In this document: one piece after another, positions 45,593-55,335 of the stretch
Position numbering within the stretch: position 1 is the stretch's first letter
Layout of the letters: every line of letters begins with the position of its first letter
Notes under the pieces: generated by a model
What the model was told of the DNA's origin: nothing
Database searches by the model: none
What the model saw: the letters and a program-made list of their open reading frames with translations, nothing else
From: Phormidesmis sp963789215
GTDB lineage: Bacteria; Cyanobacteriota; Cyanobacteriia; Phormidesmidales; Phormidesmidaceae
Assembly: GCA_963789215.1 (NCBI GenBank)
Contig: CAWBJY010000015.1
Location: 124,001-188,000 of the forward strand
Direction of reading: 5' to 3'
DNA length: 64,000 nt
Made by a program: the position numbers and the translations under genes

Positions 45593-48500
45593 GTGACTGT
45601 AAATCTGACTTCCCCTCAAACAGCTCATAAGACAATATTTCAGACAGATGTATTAGAGCCATTAGGCCCTAGTTGGCTAGTAGAAGAGCGTGATTCCTGT
45701 GGGGTTGGTTTTATTGCCGATCAGCAAGGTCGCGCTAGTCACCAGTTAGTTATGGATACGCTGACTGCGCTCTCTTGCATGGAGCATCGAGGCGGCTGTT
45801 GCGCAGATCAAGAATCTGGCGATGGCGCAGGAATTATGACGGCCATTCCCTGGAAGCTGCTGAAGAAATGGTCTGACACGCAGGGAATTGACGAACTAGC
45901 ACCTGGAAAAACGGGTGTGGCAATGGTGTTTTTGCCACAGGACACGGGCGCTGCTGTAATTGTAAAAGAAGTCTTCGAAAAGTCGGTTAGCGAAACAGGT
46001 CTCACCTTTATTGGCTGGCGAGAAGTGCCGGTACAGCCCGATACTTTGGGCCAGTTAGCAAAAGATTTTCAGCCACAGATTGCTCAGGCAGTGGTCATTT
46101 CGAGCAGCCTGACTGGAGATGAATTAGAGCGATCGCTCTTTGTTGCCCGTCGCCGTTTTGAACAGTCTAGAAATCAGGTTATTGCCAGCTCAGATAACCC
46201 TAAGTCGTTCGACAACGCTTACGTTTGCTCCTTTTCTACTCGTACCATTGTCTACAAAGGCATGGTGAAATCCGAAGTCTTAGGCCGATTCTACGAAGAC
46301 CTTCAAGATACGGATTATGAGAGCGCTTTTGCGGTTTATCACCGGCGCTTTAGCACCAACACGCTTCCTAAGTGGCCGCTCGCACACCCTATGCGACTGC
46401 TAGGCCACAACGGCGAAATCAATACGCTTATCGGCAACATCAACTGGATGACGGCGCGGCAGGCCGATCTATCTCACCCTGTGTGGGAGGACAATCTAGA
46501 GATCCTTAAGCCCATTGTGGATGCCAAAAATAGCGACTCATCTAACCTAGACAACGTGATGGAGCTGCTGGTGCGCACTGGGCGATCGCCCGCGCAGTCT
46601 CTGATGATTATGGTGCCAGAAGCCTATAAAAATCAGCCTGAGCTAACTCAGTACCCAGAAATCGTTGACTTCTACGAGTACTACAGCAGCATTCAAGAAC
46701 CCTGGGACGGCCCGGCGCTCGTCGTGTTCTGCGATGGCAAACAGGTTGGCGCAACGCTTGACCGTAACGGCTTGCGTCCGGCCCGCTATGTCATTACCAA
46801 ATCGGGCTATATCGTCGTCTCATCCGAAGCAGGTGTCGTTGATATTCCAGCCGAAGATATCGTCGAGAAAGGCAGACTTGGCCCTGGTCAGATGATTGCG
46901 GTGGACTTTGAAGAAGGTCACGAGATTCTGAAAAACTGGGAAATTAAGCAGCGCATTGCTAAGTCTCAGCCCTACGGAAAGTGGCTTGCAGAAAGACGCC
47001 AGGAAATTTCCCCGCAGCTCTTTAGTGAAGAGACCCGCCTAGAAAAATCAGACTTGCTTACGCAGCAGACTGCCTTTGGTGTCACCGCTGAAGACATGGA
47101 CATGATCATTCAAGACATGGCCGCCCAAGGTAAAGAACCTACGTTCTGTATGGGCAACGACACGCCGCTAGCAGTTCTATCAGACAAGCCCCACCTGCTG
47201 TACGACTATTTCAAACAGCGCTTCGCCCAAGTCACAAACCCACCAATCGATCCCCTGCGCGAACGGCTCGTGATGTCTCTAGGCATTCAGCTAGGTGCGC
47301 AGGGCAACTTGCTCGAAGAACATCCCGAACAGGCGAGGCTGCTAAAGCTAGAATCGCCCGTTATTAACGATACCGAGATGGCGATGATTCGAGCGTCGGA
47401 TTTTCCAGTGGAGGAACTTTCGACCTTATATAACCTTGAAGGTGGCCCGACTGGTCTAAAGGCGGCGATTGAGGCACTGTGCGATCGCGCAGCAACAGCA
47501 GCCAAAGCCGGCGGTGAGATCTTAGTTTTGAGCGATCGCATCGACCCCGAAGGCAACATCACCACGCTCTCCGACACCCAAACCTACATTCCACCTTTAG
47601 TCGCAGTCGGCGCAGTCCACCATCACCTGATTGCTCAAGGGCTGCGAATGAAGACTTCCTTGATCATAGACACTGCGCAATGCTGGAGCACGCACCAGTA
47701 CGCCTGCCTGCTAGGCTACGGCGCAACTGCTATCTGTCCTTATTTGACATTAGAGAGCATTCGCCACTGGTGGGCCGACAAAAAAACGCAGAAGCAGATG
47801 GAGTCTGGCAAACTGCCCGTTTCCACTCTTAACGGTGCTCAGGCCAACTATCGCAAAGCGGTAGATAATGGCCTGCTTAAAATTCTCTCCAAGATGGGCA
47901 TTTCCTTGCTTAGCAGCTATCGAGGCGCTCAGATTTTTGAAGCCGTCGGTATCGGTAAAGACCTGTTAGACATCGCCTTTAAGGGCAGCGTCTCGCGTTT
48001 GGGCGGACTAGAAATTGAAGAGTTGGCCCAAGAAACCATGTCTTTCCACGAAAAGGCATTTCCTGAACTGACGCGAAAACGCTTAGACAACATGGGCTTT
48101 GTGCAGTCTCGGCCATCGGGTGAGTACCACATGAATAACCCGGCTATGACCAAACTGCTGCACAAAGCAGTAGAAACTAAACAGTACGACCATTACGAGC
48201 TATATCGCGAACAGCTTAGCGGTCGGCCTATTGCAGCTCTACGCGATCTGCTCGACTTTAAAGGAGACAGAGAATCTATTGAGCTTTCTGAGGTAGAACC
48301 GGTCGAGTCCATCATGCGGCTGTTCTGCACGGGCGGTATGTCTTTAGGGTCGCTTTCGCGCGAAGCGCATGAAACCTTGGGCATTGCCATGAACCGGATC
48401 GGCGGCAAGTCGAACTCTGGGGAAGGCGGCGAAGATAAGGTGCGCTTCAAAGTTCTAGACGACGTAGATGGCGAGGGACTTTCACAGACACTGCCTCATT

Positions 48501-50266
48501 TGAAGGGCTTAGAAAACGGAGACACTGCATCTTCGGCCATTAAACAAGTCGCTTCAGGTCGCTTTGGTGTTACGCCCGAGTACTTGATGAGCGCTAGGCA
48601 GATTGAAATCAAAATGGCTCAGGGGGCAAAGCCAGGTGAAGGCGGTCAGCTACCGGGTAAAAAGGTCAGTGAGTACATTGCCTCTTTGCGGAAGTCTAAG
48701 CCAGGCGTAACGCTAATCTCGCCGCCACCACACCACGATATCTATTCTATTGAAGATCTATCGCAGCTAATTTTTGATTTGCACCAGATCAATCCGAAAG
48801 CAGGCGTTTCGGTGAAGCTAGTGGCAGAAGTCGGTATCGGCACCATTGCAGCGGGTGTTGCTAAGGCTAACGCCGATGTAATTCAGATTTCGGGGCACGA
48901 TGGGGGCACGGGCGCATCACCGCTTAGCTCGATTAAGCACGCGGGTATGCCTTGGGAATTGGGCCTAACTGAAGTGCATCGATCGCTGATGGAAAATAAG
49001 CTGCGCGATCGCGTCACCCTGCGAGTAGATGGCGGCCTCAAAACTGGCTGGGACGTCATCATGGGGGCGCTCATGGGCGCTGAAGAATATGGCTTTGGCT
49101 CTATTGCCATGATTTCTGAAGGCTGCATTATGGCCCGAGTTTGCCACACGAACCAATGCCCGGTAGGTGTTGCAACTCAGCAAGAAGCACTGCGCAAACG
49201 CTTCTCGGGAACCCCTGGCAAAGTCGTGAACTTCTTCTACTTTATTGCGGAAGAAGTCCGTTCTTTACTGGCCAAACTAGGCTACCGCTCGCTAAATGAA
49301 ATTGTCGGACGCGCCGATTTGCTAGTGCCTCGCGACGATGTGTCTTTAGCAAAAACCAAGTCTTTAGATCTTTCAACGCTGGTGAAGCTGCCCGATGTGA
49401 AGAGCGATCGCACCTGGCTTAATCATGGAGACATCCACACCAACGGCCCCGTCCTAGATGACGAGATTCTGGCCGATGCAGACATTGCTAGCGCCATTGA
49501 AAATCATGGAACGGTTGAAAAGAACCAGAAGGTGATCAATACCGATCGGACAGTGGGTGCGCGGATTGCGGGTGCGATCGCCCAAAAGTACGGCAACGAC
49601 CGCTTCAAAGGCGAACTCAACCTTACCTTCAACGGCAGCGTTGGCCAGAGCTTTGGCGCATTTAACCTTTCCGGTATGAATCTTACGCTCATCGGAGAAG
49701 CTAACGACTACGTAGGTAAAGGCATGAACGGCGGTGAAATCGTCATTCGCCCCTTCGAAAAAACCACCTACGCAGCTGCCGATAATGTCATCTTGGGCAA
49801 TACCTGCATCTACGGGGCAACCGGCGGCACCCTATACGCCAACGGCATCGCAGGCGAACGATTTGCCGTGCGAAACTCCAAAGGTAAAGCCGTCATCGAG
49901 GGCGCGGGCGATCACTGCTGCGAGTACATGACCGGCGGCGTCATCGTTGTCCTCGGCGGCGTGGGCCGTAACGTCGGTGCAGGGATGACCGGCGGACTCG
50001 GCTACTTCCTAGATGAAGCAGGCGATTTTCAAACGCGGGTTAATCCTGAAATCGTGCAGGTGCAAAAAGTACGCAGCGATGCAGGCGCGCAGCAGCTTAA
50101 GTCCATGATTGAAGCTCATGCTGAAAAAACTGGCAGCGCAAAAGCCAAGGAAATCCTGGCCGACTGGGATACCTACCTACCTCAGTTTTGGCAAGTGGTT
50201 CCCCCTTCTGAAGCAGACAGCCTAGAAGCTGCAGTAAAAGAAAGCAAACTCACGACTACTGTCTAG
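45593..50266 (+). CDS. glsF: Ferredoxin-dependent glutamate synthase
   Basis: Transfers the amide of glutamine to 2-oxoglutarate using photosynthetically reduced ferredoxin: the GOGAT half of ammonium assimilation. 1557 residues. A 35-residue propeptide precedes the catalytic Cys36 (ERDSCGVGFIAD); ALSCMEHRGGC and SGDGAGIMTAIPW match plant Fd-GOGAT closely, which is why I prefer glsF over NADPH-type gltB. The synthase domain has the FMN barrel and the 3Fe-4S cysteines 1178, 1184 and 1189 (C-x5-C-x4-C); a GXGXG beta-helix domain ends the protein. GTG start. No gltD is nearby, which also fits. Confidence 0.96.
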   Translation: MTVNLTSPQTAHKTIFQTDVLEPLGPSWLVEERDSCGVGFIADQQGRASHQLVMDTLTALSCMEHRGGCCADQESGDGAGIMTAIPWKLLKKWSDTQGIDELAPGKTGVAMVFLPQDTGAAVIVKEVFEKSVSETGLTFIGWREVPVQPDTLGQLAKDFQPQIAQAVVISSSLTGDELERSLFVARRRFEQSRNQVIASSDNPKSFDNAYVCSFSTRTIVYKGMVKSEVLGRFYEDLQDTDYESAFAVYHRRFSTNTLPKWPLAHPMRLLGHNGEINTLIGNINWMTARQADLSHPVWEDNLEILKPIVDAKNSDSSNLDNVMELLVRTGRSPAQSLMIMVPEAYKNQPELTQYPEIVDFYEYYSSIQEPWDGPALVVFCDGKQVGATLDRNGLRPARYVITKSGYIVVSSEAGVVDIPAEDIVEKGRLGPGQMIAVDFEEGHEILKNWEIKQRIAKSQPYGKWLAERRQEISPQLFSEETRLEKSDLLTQQTAFGVTAEDMDMIIQDMAAQGKEPTFCMGNDTPLAVLSDKPHLLYDYFKQRFAQVTNPPIDPLRERLVMSLGIQLGAQGNLLEEHPEQARLLKLESPVINDTEMAMIRASDFPVEELSTLYNLEGGPTGLKAAIEALCDRAATAAKAGGEILVLSDRIDPEGNITTLSDTQTYIPPLVAVGAVHHHLIAQGLRMKTSLIIDTAQCWSTHQYACLLGYGATAICPYLTLESIRHWWADKKTQKQMESGKLPVSTLNGAQANYRKAVDNGLLKILSKMGISLLSSYRGAQIFEAVGIGKDLLDIAFKGSVSRLGGLEIEELAQETMSFHEKAFPELTRKRLDNMGFVQSRPSGEYHMNNPAMTKLLHKAVETKQYDHYELYREQLSGRPIAALRDLLDFKGDRESIELSEVEPVESIMRLFCTGGMSLGSLSREAHETLGIAMNRIGGKSNSGEGGEDKVRFKVLDDVDGEGLSQTLPHLKGLENGDTASSAIKQVASGRFGVTPEYLMSARQIEIKMAQGAKPGEGGQLPGKKVSEYIASLRKSKPGVTLISPPPHHDIYSIEDLSQLIFDLHQINPKAGVSVKLVAEVGIGTIAAGVAKANADVIQISGHDGGTGASPLSSIKHAGMPWELGLTEVHRSLMENKLRDRVTLRVDGGLKTGWDVIMGALMGAEEYGFGSIAMISEGCIMARVCHTNQCPVGVATQQEALRKRFSGTPGKVVNFFYFIAEEVRSLLAKLGYRSLNEIVGRADLLVPRDDVSLAKTKSLDLSTLVKLPDVKSDRTWLNHGDIHTNGPVLDDEILADADIASAIENHGTVEKNQKVINTDRTVGARIAGAIAQKYGNDRFKGELNLTFNGSVGQSFGAFNLSGMNLTLIGEANDYVGKGMNGGEIVIRPFEKTTYAAADNVILGNTCIYGATGGTLYANGIAGERFAVRNSKGKAVIEGAGDHCCEYMTGGVIVVLGGVGRNVGAGMTGGLGYFLDEAGDFQTRVNPEIVQVQKVRSDAGAQQLKSMIEAHAEKTGSAKAKEILADWDTYLPQFWQVVPPSEADSLEAAVKESKLTTTV

Positions 50267-50293
50267 AGTGAAGTAGCATAATCTCAAAACAGG

Positions 50294-50337
50294 AAAGCCT
50301 TAGCTGCTTAATACGCAGACTAGGGCTTTTGTTTGCT
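50294..50337 (+). terminator. Terminator after glsF
   Basis: Stem AAAGCCTTAG / CTAGGGCTTT (one G-T pair) enclosing a nested CTGC/GCAG, followed by TTTTGTTT. 28 bp after the stop. Confidence 0.85.
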
Positions 50338-50700
50338 TCACAAAGCCTACTCCAATAACGGTCAAATTATAGCGGCGTGAGGATGCCTGGTTTTGACCGA
50401 AGAGTTTGCAAACCAGCAAAAGTATTACACTAGGGCCCTGTGTAGCACCGCCCATAGCGTAGCTGAAGGCAAGGGCTATAGAGCAGACAACCTGCTATAA
50501 ACAAGGGAATGCCACTCACAATAGATGAGAAAACTTCATAAGACCCAAGCGAAAACTTAAGCTGATCGTAGTCAACCCCATAGTCAATCTGTCAGATTGT
50601 AGGACAAGCTATAAAGTGCGCGCTCTCAAAATGCAGCCGCAATCTCTCCGGATCATGCTGTGGTGAGATTGGACGCTCAACTATCCTTCAATGCCACGCT
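50338..50700. other. Intergenic region before DUF1361 gene
   Basis: No gene or clear promoter. A hairpin with arms CTGGTTT/AAACCAG lies near 50389-50418 and GGGCCC is at about 50434. Nothing else is apparent. Confidence 0.4.
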
Positions 50701-51570
50701 ATGTTTTTGCACACAGTGCTTAGAGATCTTTCTGTTGCTTTCTCCAGCGTCTACAGCGGCTGGATTTTGTGGAACCTATTTCTAGCGTTTATCCCCCTCT
50801 TCCTTAGCTACATTTTGTTCCGACGCAAAGACCTTTCTTCAAAGAAGATTTGGGGTTCGCTCATCATCATGAGCATTATTGGTACGGTCGGGCTTTGGCC
50901 TCGGTTACCTAGAGTAATGTGGGCGCAGATGCAGCTAATAAATGCGTTAGTCTCGGGCGATCGCACCGCGCAGATCAAAATTATCTGGTGGATTACGCTT
51001 GCGGCTATTTCTTTGGTATTGAGCCTTTCTCTATTCAAACGAGAAAACAGTCGGCGCACGGCACTCTGGTGGATTAGCCTCATTGCCTTCATTGTTTTTT
51101 TGCCCAACGCGCCCTACCTACTGACCGATATTATTCATCTCATTCGCGCAACCAGTTCAGGCGGCTTACGCATCTGGGTTGTAGCAATTGTGTTTATTCC
51201 TTTGCACACAGTCGCCATTCTGCTGGGGTTCGAAGCCTACGTAATCGCGCTCATCAATCAAGCCTATTATCTCAAGCAAAAAGGTAACCAGCGCTTTATT
51301 CTGCCAACCGAACTGCTCTTTCATGCCCTGAGCGCCATGGGCATTTATCTAGGCCGCTTTGTCCGACTCAATAGCTGGGATCTAGCGACCGATCCCACTA
51401 GCGTAGCCATGACAACGCTCAATGCCCTAACAACAAAGCGCCCAGCTGCCGTTGTTTTCGTCACCTTTATCATTTTGACGACGCTCTATTGGGTCATGAA
51501 ACAAATTACTTTAGGCATCAAGCTGCGCATCTACTACAGTCAAAAAGGAATCGATGCCCTCGACTTGTAG
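50701..51570 (+). CDS. DUF1361 family membrane protein
   Basis: 289 residues, about seven to eight hydrophobic segments, belonging to DUF1361. The family motifs are visible: FLPNAPYLLTDIIHL (about 137-151) and MGIYLGRFVRLNSWDL (about 214-229). Function unknown. The conserved Asp/His residues lie near predicted membrane boundaries. Followed 114 bp later on the same strand by another polytopic protein; an 11-bp tandem duplication lies in between. Confidence 0.86.
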   Translation: MFLHTVLRDLSVAFSSVYSGWILWNLFLAFIPLFLSYILFRRKDLSSKKIWGSLIIMSIIGTVGLWPRLPRVMWAQMQLINALVSGDRTAQIKIIWWITLAAISLVLSLSLFKRENSRRTALWWISLIAFIVFLPNAPYLLTDIIHLIRATSSGGLRIWVVAIVFIPLHTVAILLGFEAYVIALINQAYYLKQKGNQRFILPTELLFHALSAMGIYLGRFVRLNSWDLATDPTSVAMTTLNALTTKRPAAVVFVTFIILTTLYWVMKQITLGIKLRIYYSQKGIDALDL

Positions 51571-51584
51571 ACAGCAGATTATAA

Positions 51585-51606
51585 GCAACAAATAGGCAAC
51601 AAAAAG
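51585..51606. repeat. 11-bp tandem duplication after the DUF1361 stop
   Basis: GCAACAAATAG (51585-51595) followed by GCAACAAAAAG (51596-51606), 14 bp after the stop codon. Confidence 0.8.
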
Positions 51607-51684
51607 CCTATTAAGAATTTTGGATGTGAAAACTAGCCATCGGGAAAACTGGTCGATAAGACCCAACTAGACCGAGAAGCCACA

Positions 51685-53022
51685 ATGTCCTCCAGCGAGC
51701 TGTCAGCCTACTATCAACAGCTACACTTGCCAGCAGACGCTACCTTACAAAACGTGGACGAAGCCTATTTCAGGCTTAGAGCGCAAAAGATTAAAGAAGA
51801 TGCTCGGCAAGAGGTAACCGCGCTCAAAATAGCTCGCGATAGAGTCAAAGCACATCTGCTCGCTAGCGAGCAGCCGTTGGTTAGCTCGCCAGAGGCTTCA
51901 CCCTCGTCAGCCGCCAAGATTACGTCTGTAGAAGCCTTGACTGCCGCGCTAAAGCAGCTTGGTTTGGCAACCCAAATTAGGATTAAAGAAAAGACGCTGC
52001 ACATTGGCATCCGAGTTGATACAGCAGCAAGCCCCAGCCTGATTACAGGACAAATCTATCAGTGGTTAAGCCAAGAAAGCCCTGATACTTACGGGCTTGA
52101 TGCGATAGAAACCGTTCGACTTTACGGGCTAGCTGGCGTCTCAAAAGCTTCCCAAAAGACGGTCTGGAAAAAAACCTTTTCGATGCCCAGACTGCAGCTC
52201 ACAGAAGCCGACACCGATCTCTACTCGTTTGACAACCGGCTGAGTAGTGCGCTGATTTTTCCTGGGCTATTGCTCTTGGCAGCATGCTTGAATATAGAGC
52301 CGTTCAAATCCCTACTGTTTGGCATCACAATTTGGCTTCACGAGTGCGGACATGCCACAGTTGCCTGGCTGTGCGGTTACCGGGCTTTACCCCTGCCTTT
52401 TGGGTGGACAAGTATTAGCAATGAGCGATCGCACTTCGTCTATTTCGGCATCCTAACGCTGCTTGGCCTGCTGTTCTGGTCAGGCGTTAAAGAAAACCGG
52501 CGCTGGCCTAAAGTACTAGCTTGTGTTCTAGCTGTTCTCCAGTTCTATCTAACCTGGTTAATTTCAGAGCACACTACATTCCTACTCTTTTCCTTTGGCG
52601 GCATTGGCGGCGAATTCTATCTTTCAGCCTTGCTCATGGTCAGCTTCTTTTTTCCACTTCCTAATTACTGGCGCTGGGATTTTTACCGCTATCCGGCTGT
52701 CCTAGCCGCTGGTTTCACTTTCATCGGCTCTTTCTGGCGCTGGCGACAGATCGACAAAGGGCTAGCGGCCATTCCCTGGGGCACATTGTTCGGCGGATCT
52801 AGCGATGCCGGGGGCGACATGAACCAGCTTGTAGAAGTCTACGGTTGGAGCGATCAACAAATTATTGATACTTACAACGGCATTGGGAGCGTTTGCGCGA
52901 TCGCTATTCTCAGCGTCTATCTCTTTATCTTCCTAAAAAATAGAAACCATCTCTACCTGTACACACTTTGGCAAAATCGACGAATTAAGCAATCAATACA
53001 AGCCCAGCGATCGCTACGGTAA
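51685..53022 (+). CDS. Membrane protein with J-like N-terminus and HExxH motif (putative metalloprotease)
   Basis: 445 residues. Residues 5-60 resemble a J domain (YYQQLHLPADATLQNVDEAY, then helical ARQEVTALKIARDRVKAHLLAS) but lack the HPD triad. Residues about 80-165 look like the small domain found beside J-like domains in cyanobacterial proteins (VRLYGLAG). From residue 185 there are about seven membrane segments; the second carries His219-Glu-Cys-Gly-His223 followed by ATVAWLCGY, the zinc-protease pattern of site-2-type (M50) peptidases. A later acidic ligand is not clear; Glu in FGGIGGEFYL is a candidate. I do not recognise the family; protease activity is inference. Confidence 0.7.
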   Translation: MSSSELSAYYQQLHLPADATLQNVDEAYFRLRAQKIKEDARQEVTALKIARDRVKAHLLASEQPLVSSPEASPSSAAKITSVEALTAALKQLGLATQIRIKEKTLHIGIRVDTAASPSLITGQIYQWLSQESPDTYGLDAIETVRLYGLAGVSKASQKTVWKKTFSMPRLQLTEADTDLYSFDNRLSSALIFPGLLLLAACLNIEPFKSLLFGITIWLHECGHATVAWLCGYRALPLPFGWTSISNERSHFVYFGILTLLGLLFWSGVKENRRWPKVLACVLAVLQFYLTWLISEHTTFLLFSFGGIGGEFYLSALLMVSFFFPLPNYWRWDFYRYPAVLAAGFTFIGSFWRWRQIDKGLAAIPWGTLFGGSSDAGGDMNQLVEVYGWSDQQIIDTYNGIGSVCAIAILSVYLFIFLKNRNHLYLYTLWQNRRIKQSIQAQRSLR

Positions 53023-53170
53023 ATAGCTCCTAGAGTTTGCCGAACCTTAACCTTTTCTTGCCTGAGGGTTAATATTGAAAGCTAACAATTTGCACTAAGC
53101 AACCACAGTATGTTTTCTACTGGCCTTTTCCTTGAAGAGGATTTTTCAAAGACTACCAGAAAGCGGATGA

Positions 53171-53860
53171 ATGCTTTGGTTTGCTAGCACACATCTGGAG
53201 CCATTTGTTTTGTCTATCAACGCTTTGCCCCTCGCCGCCCCCCCTAGCAAACAGTTCGTTAGCCTAATAGAACAGCTCTATCAAGAGCGATCGCTCATCA
53301 CCCATGCGCCTACGCAGAGCATTCCGCTCCGCGCCAACTACCTCTACTTGGTCTACCGAGGCGTCGTCCAGCTCCATACTATCCATCCAGATGGAAGCGA
53401 GAGCATCGTCGGACTTTGCGGCCCCACCACCGCTTTCGGCAGCACCTTCACCCAGATCGATCCTTACTGGGCAACTGCGCTTACAGAAGTAGATCTGCTG
53501 CCCTTAGGAGTAGAAGAAATAGAAGCCTCACCAACGCTAATAGCCGGACTTTTCCCGCAGGTCGTGCGCCGTTTACAGCAGACTGAAGCCTGGCTGTCTA
53601 TTGCCGGTAAGCGTCTAGTTGCCGATCGCTTAAAGTGCCTGCTCGTACAAATCGCTCAAGACTTTGGACAGGTTTCAACCCAAGGCGTACAGATTAATAT
53701 TCGCCTTACGCACCATCAGCTAGCGACGATTATCGGCACCACCCGCGTCACCGTGACTCGGCTGCTCAAAGACTTTAGAAACGAAGGCTGGTTAGATATT
53801 CAAAAGCGTCAGATCATTCTCAGCCCGGAAGCTGCTAATTTGTGCAACGAAAGATCGTAA
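53171..53860 (+). CDS. Crp/Fnr family transcriptional regulator
   Basis: 229 residues: an N-terminal cyclic-nucleotide-type beta-roll (about 35-120) and a C-terminal winged helix (about 150-225) with LTHHQLATIIGTTRVTVTRLLKDF, whose recognition helix GTTRVTVTRLL is nearly that of NtcA. It is not NtcA itself: the N-terminal half is divergent. The cAMP phosphate-binding RxS motif is not evident, so the ligand is unknown. It could recognise an NtcA-like site. Own terminator directly after the stop. Confidence 0.87.
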   Translation: MLWFASTHLEPFVLSINALPLAAPPSKQFVSLIEQLYQERSLITHAPTQSIPLRANYLYLVYRGVVQLHTIHPDGSESIVGLCGPTTAFGSTFTQIDPYWATALTEVDLLPLGVEEIEASPTLIAGLFPQVVRRLQQTEAWLSIAGKRLVADRLKCLLVQIAQDFGQVSTQGVQINIRLTHHQLATIIGTTRVTVTRLLKDFRNEGWLDIQKRQIILSPEAANLCNERS

Positions 53861-53900
53861 AAAGGCCGTACCCCAGAAAAAATCAGGATACGGCCCTTTT
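53859..53900 (+). terminator. Terminator overlapping the crp-like stop codon
   Basis: Arms AAAAAGGCCGTA (53859-53870) and TACGGCCCTTTT (53889-53900) with one bulge; the 5' arm starts within the TAA stop. The A-run and T-run make it usable from both convergent genes. Confidence 0.8.
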
Positions 53901-53955
53901 CTAGGGTTCTCTTTATAGAGGAACAATGGTGGAATAGCTTCTACAGGCTAATCCT

Positions 53956-54819
53956 CTACGCGCCGACTACCACGCCGCCGTTAGGATGCAGCACCTGTCC
54001 GGTCATATACGAGGCATCTTCAGACGCCAAGAACACAAAGCAAGTAGCCACTTCTACCGGCTGTCCGGCTCGCTTCATCGGCACCTGTTTACCAAAGCCT
54101 TCTACCTTGTCAGCAGGAAACGCATCTGGAATAAACGGTGTCCAGATCGGGCCTGGGGCAACGCCATTAACGCGGATTTTCTTTTCGATTAATCGCTGAG
54201 AGAGCGATCGCAGAAATGCCAAATTCGCACCCTTCGTTGTCGAATAGCTCAGCAGAGGCGCATTGCCCTTATAGGCATTGATCGAAGTTGTGATAATAAT
54301 CGAGCTACCTTCTTTCATCAAAGGAATAGCCGCCTTCGAAAGATAAAACATCGGGAACACGTTTGTACCAAAGATACTTCCCAACCGGGCCGCATCAATG
54401 CCGTCCCAATCTTCTTCCATATACTGCTCAGCCGCATTGCTCACCAAAATATCTAGTCGGCCATATTCATCCGCAGTCTTTTGTACGATCTCTTTGCAAA
54501 AAGGTTCGCTCGTTAGATCGCCAGGCAGCAGCAAGCACTTCTGGCCCTCCGCCTCCACCAGCTCCTTTACTTTTTTAGCATCCTCATGCTCATCTAAATA
54601 AGAAACCGCAACATCTGCCCCTTCTTTGGCGTAAAGCACGGCTACCGAGCGGCCAATTCCACTGTCGCCGCCGGTAATAAGGGCCACCTTGCCCTTTAGC
54701 TTTTCGCTGCCTTTGTAGCTATCGCGATCATAAATCGGAGCAGGCGTCATCTCACTCTCGTGCGCGGGCTGACGATCTTGAGACTGAGCGGGAATTTGGT
54801 CGGGCGTGATAGCTGACAT
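53956..54819 (-). CDS. Short-chain dehydrogenase/reductase (YghA / general-stress type)
   Basis: 287 residues. A 40-residue N-terminal extension (PAHESEMTPAPIYDRDSYKGSEKLKGK, split for reading) is typical of the YghA/GSP39-like subgroup. Cofactor motif TGGDSGIG (49-56), NAA at about 128-130, catalytic Ser179, Tyr192 and Lys196 (SYSTTKGAN). Probably an NADP(H)-dependent oxidoreductase linked to stress; substrate unknown. Confidence 0.9.
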   Translation of the reverse strand: MSAITPDQIPAQSQDRQPAHESEMTPAPIYDRDSYKGSEKLKGKVALITGGDSGIGRSVAVLYAKEGADVAVSYLDEHEDAKKVKELVEAEGQKCLLLPGDLTSEPFCKEIVQKTADEYGRLDILVSNAAEQYMEEDWDGIDAARLGSIFGTNVFPMFYLSKAAIPLMKEGSSIIITTSINAYKGNAPLLSYSTTKGANLAFLRSLSQRLIEKKIRVNGVAPGPIWTPFIPDAFPADKVEGFGKQVPMKRAGQPVEVATCFVFLASEDASYMTGQVLHPNGGVVVGA

Positions 54820-54964
54820 TAAATCGTTCCAGTTGTTCTAGTAAAGGGTCTCCTCACATAAGAACAGCTCTCTTTAATTCTATTCACTATCAAAAGTAGA
54901 GTTTCGTTTCCCGTCCCACCCGCTAGAAATACGTCATAAGGGGCATTGATGCAGGCTCTAAGCT

Positions 54965-55141
54965 TTATCGCTCCGCATCTTTGGGCTCTGTAGCAGTAAT
55001 GATAGTGTTAGCCAATTGAAAGGCCCAGCCAACCACTGCCGCAAAAAACAACAGCGTTAGCGGTGCAAGTCCAGCAAACGGAAATACCACCAGCAGCAAA
55101 ATAGACAGCAAAATAACCAATCGAACCCAGCTATTATTCAT
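54965..55141 (-). CDS. 58-residue membrane microprotein
   Basis: Short gene read by hand on the minus strand: ATG at 55141-55139, stop TAA at 54967-54965. The product starts MNNSWVRLVILLSILLLVVF and has two hydrophobic segments (about 6-22 and 26-48) and a polar end ATEPKDAER. A good ribosome-binding site (AGAAGGA) lies 7 nt before the ATG. The spacer to the SDR gene downstream is 145 bp. Function unknown; similar small two-helix proteins are common in cyanobacteria. Confidence 0.75.
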   Translation of the reverse strand: MNNSWVRLVILLSILLLVVFPFAGLAPLTLLFFAAVVGWAFQLANTIITATEPKDAER

Positions 55142-55335
55142 AAAATATTCCTTCTCTAAAGGCCCATCGAAAGCAATTAATATCTAATCTAAACCGGATA
55201 GCCCCATTCAACGTCTGACCGCAGACAGACGACGGAAGATCCATCAATCTTTACGCTCAAGAATGTCTTGATGTTTTTCAATTCTCAACGCTCGCATTTT
55301 TGTCAGACGTTAGAGAACTTTTAGAGGACTTTTTT

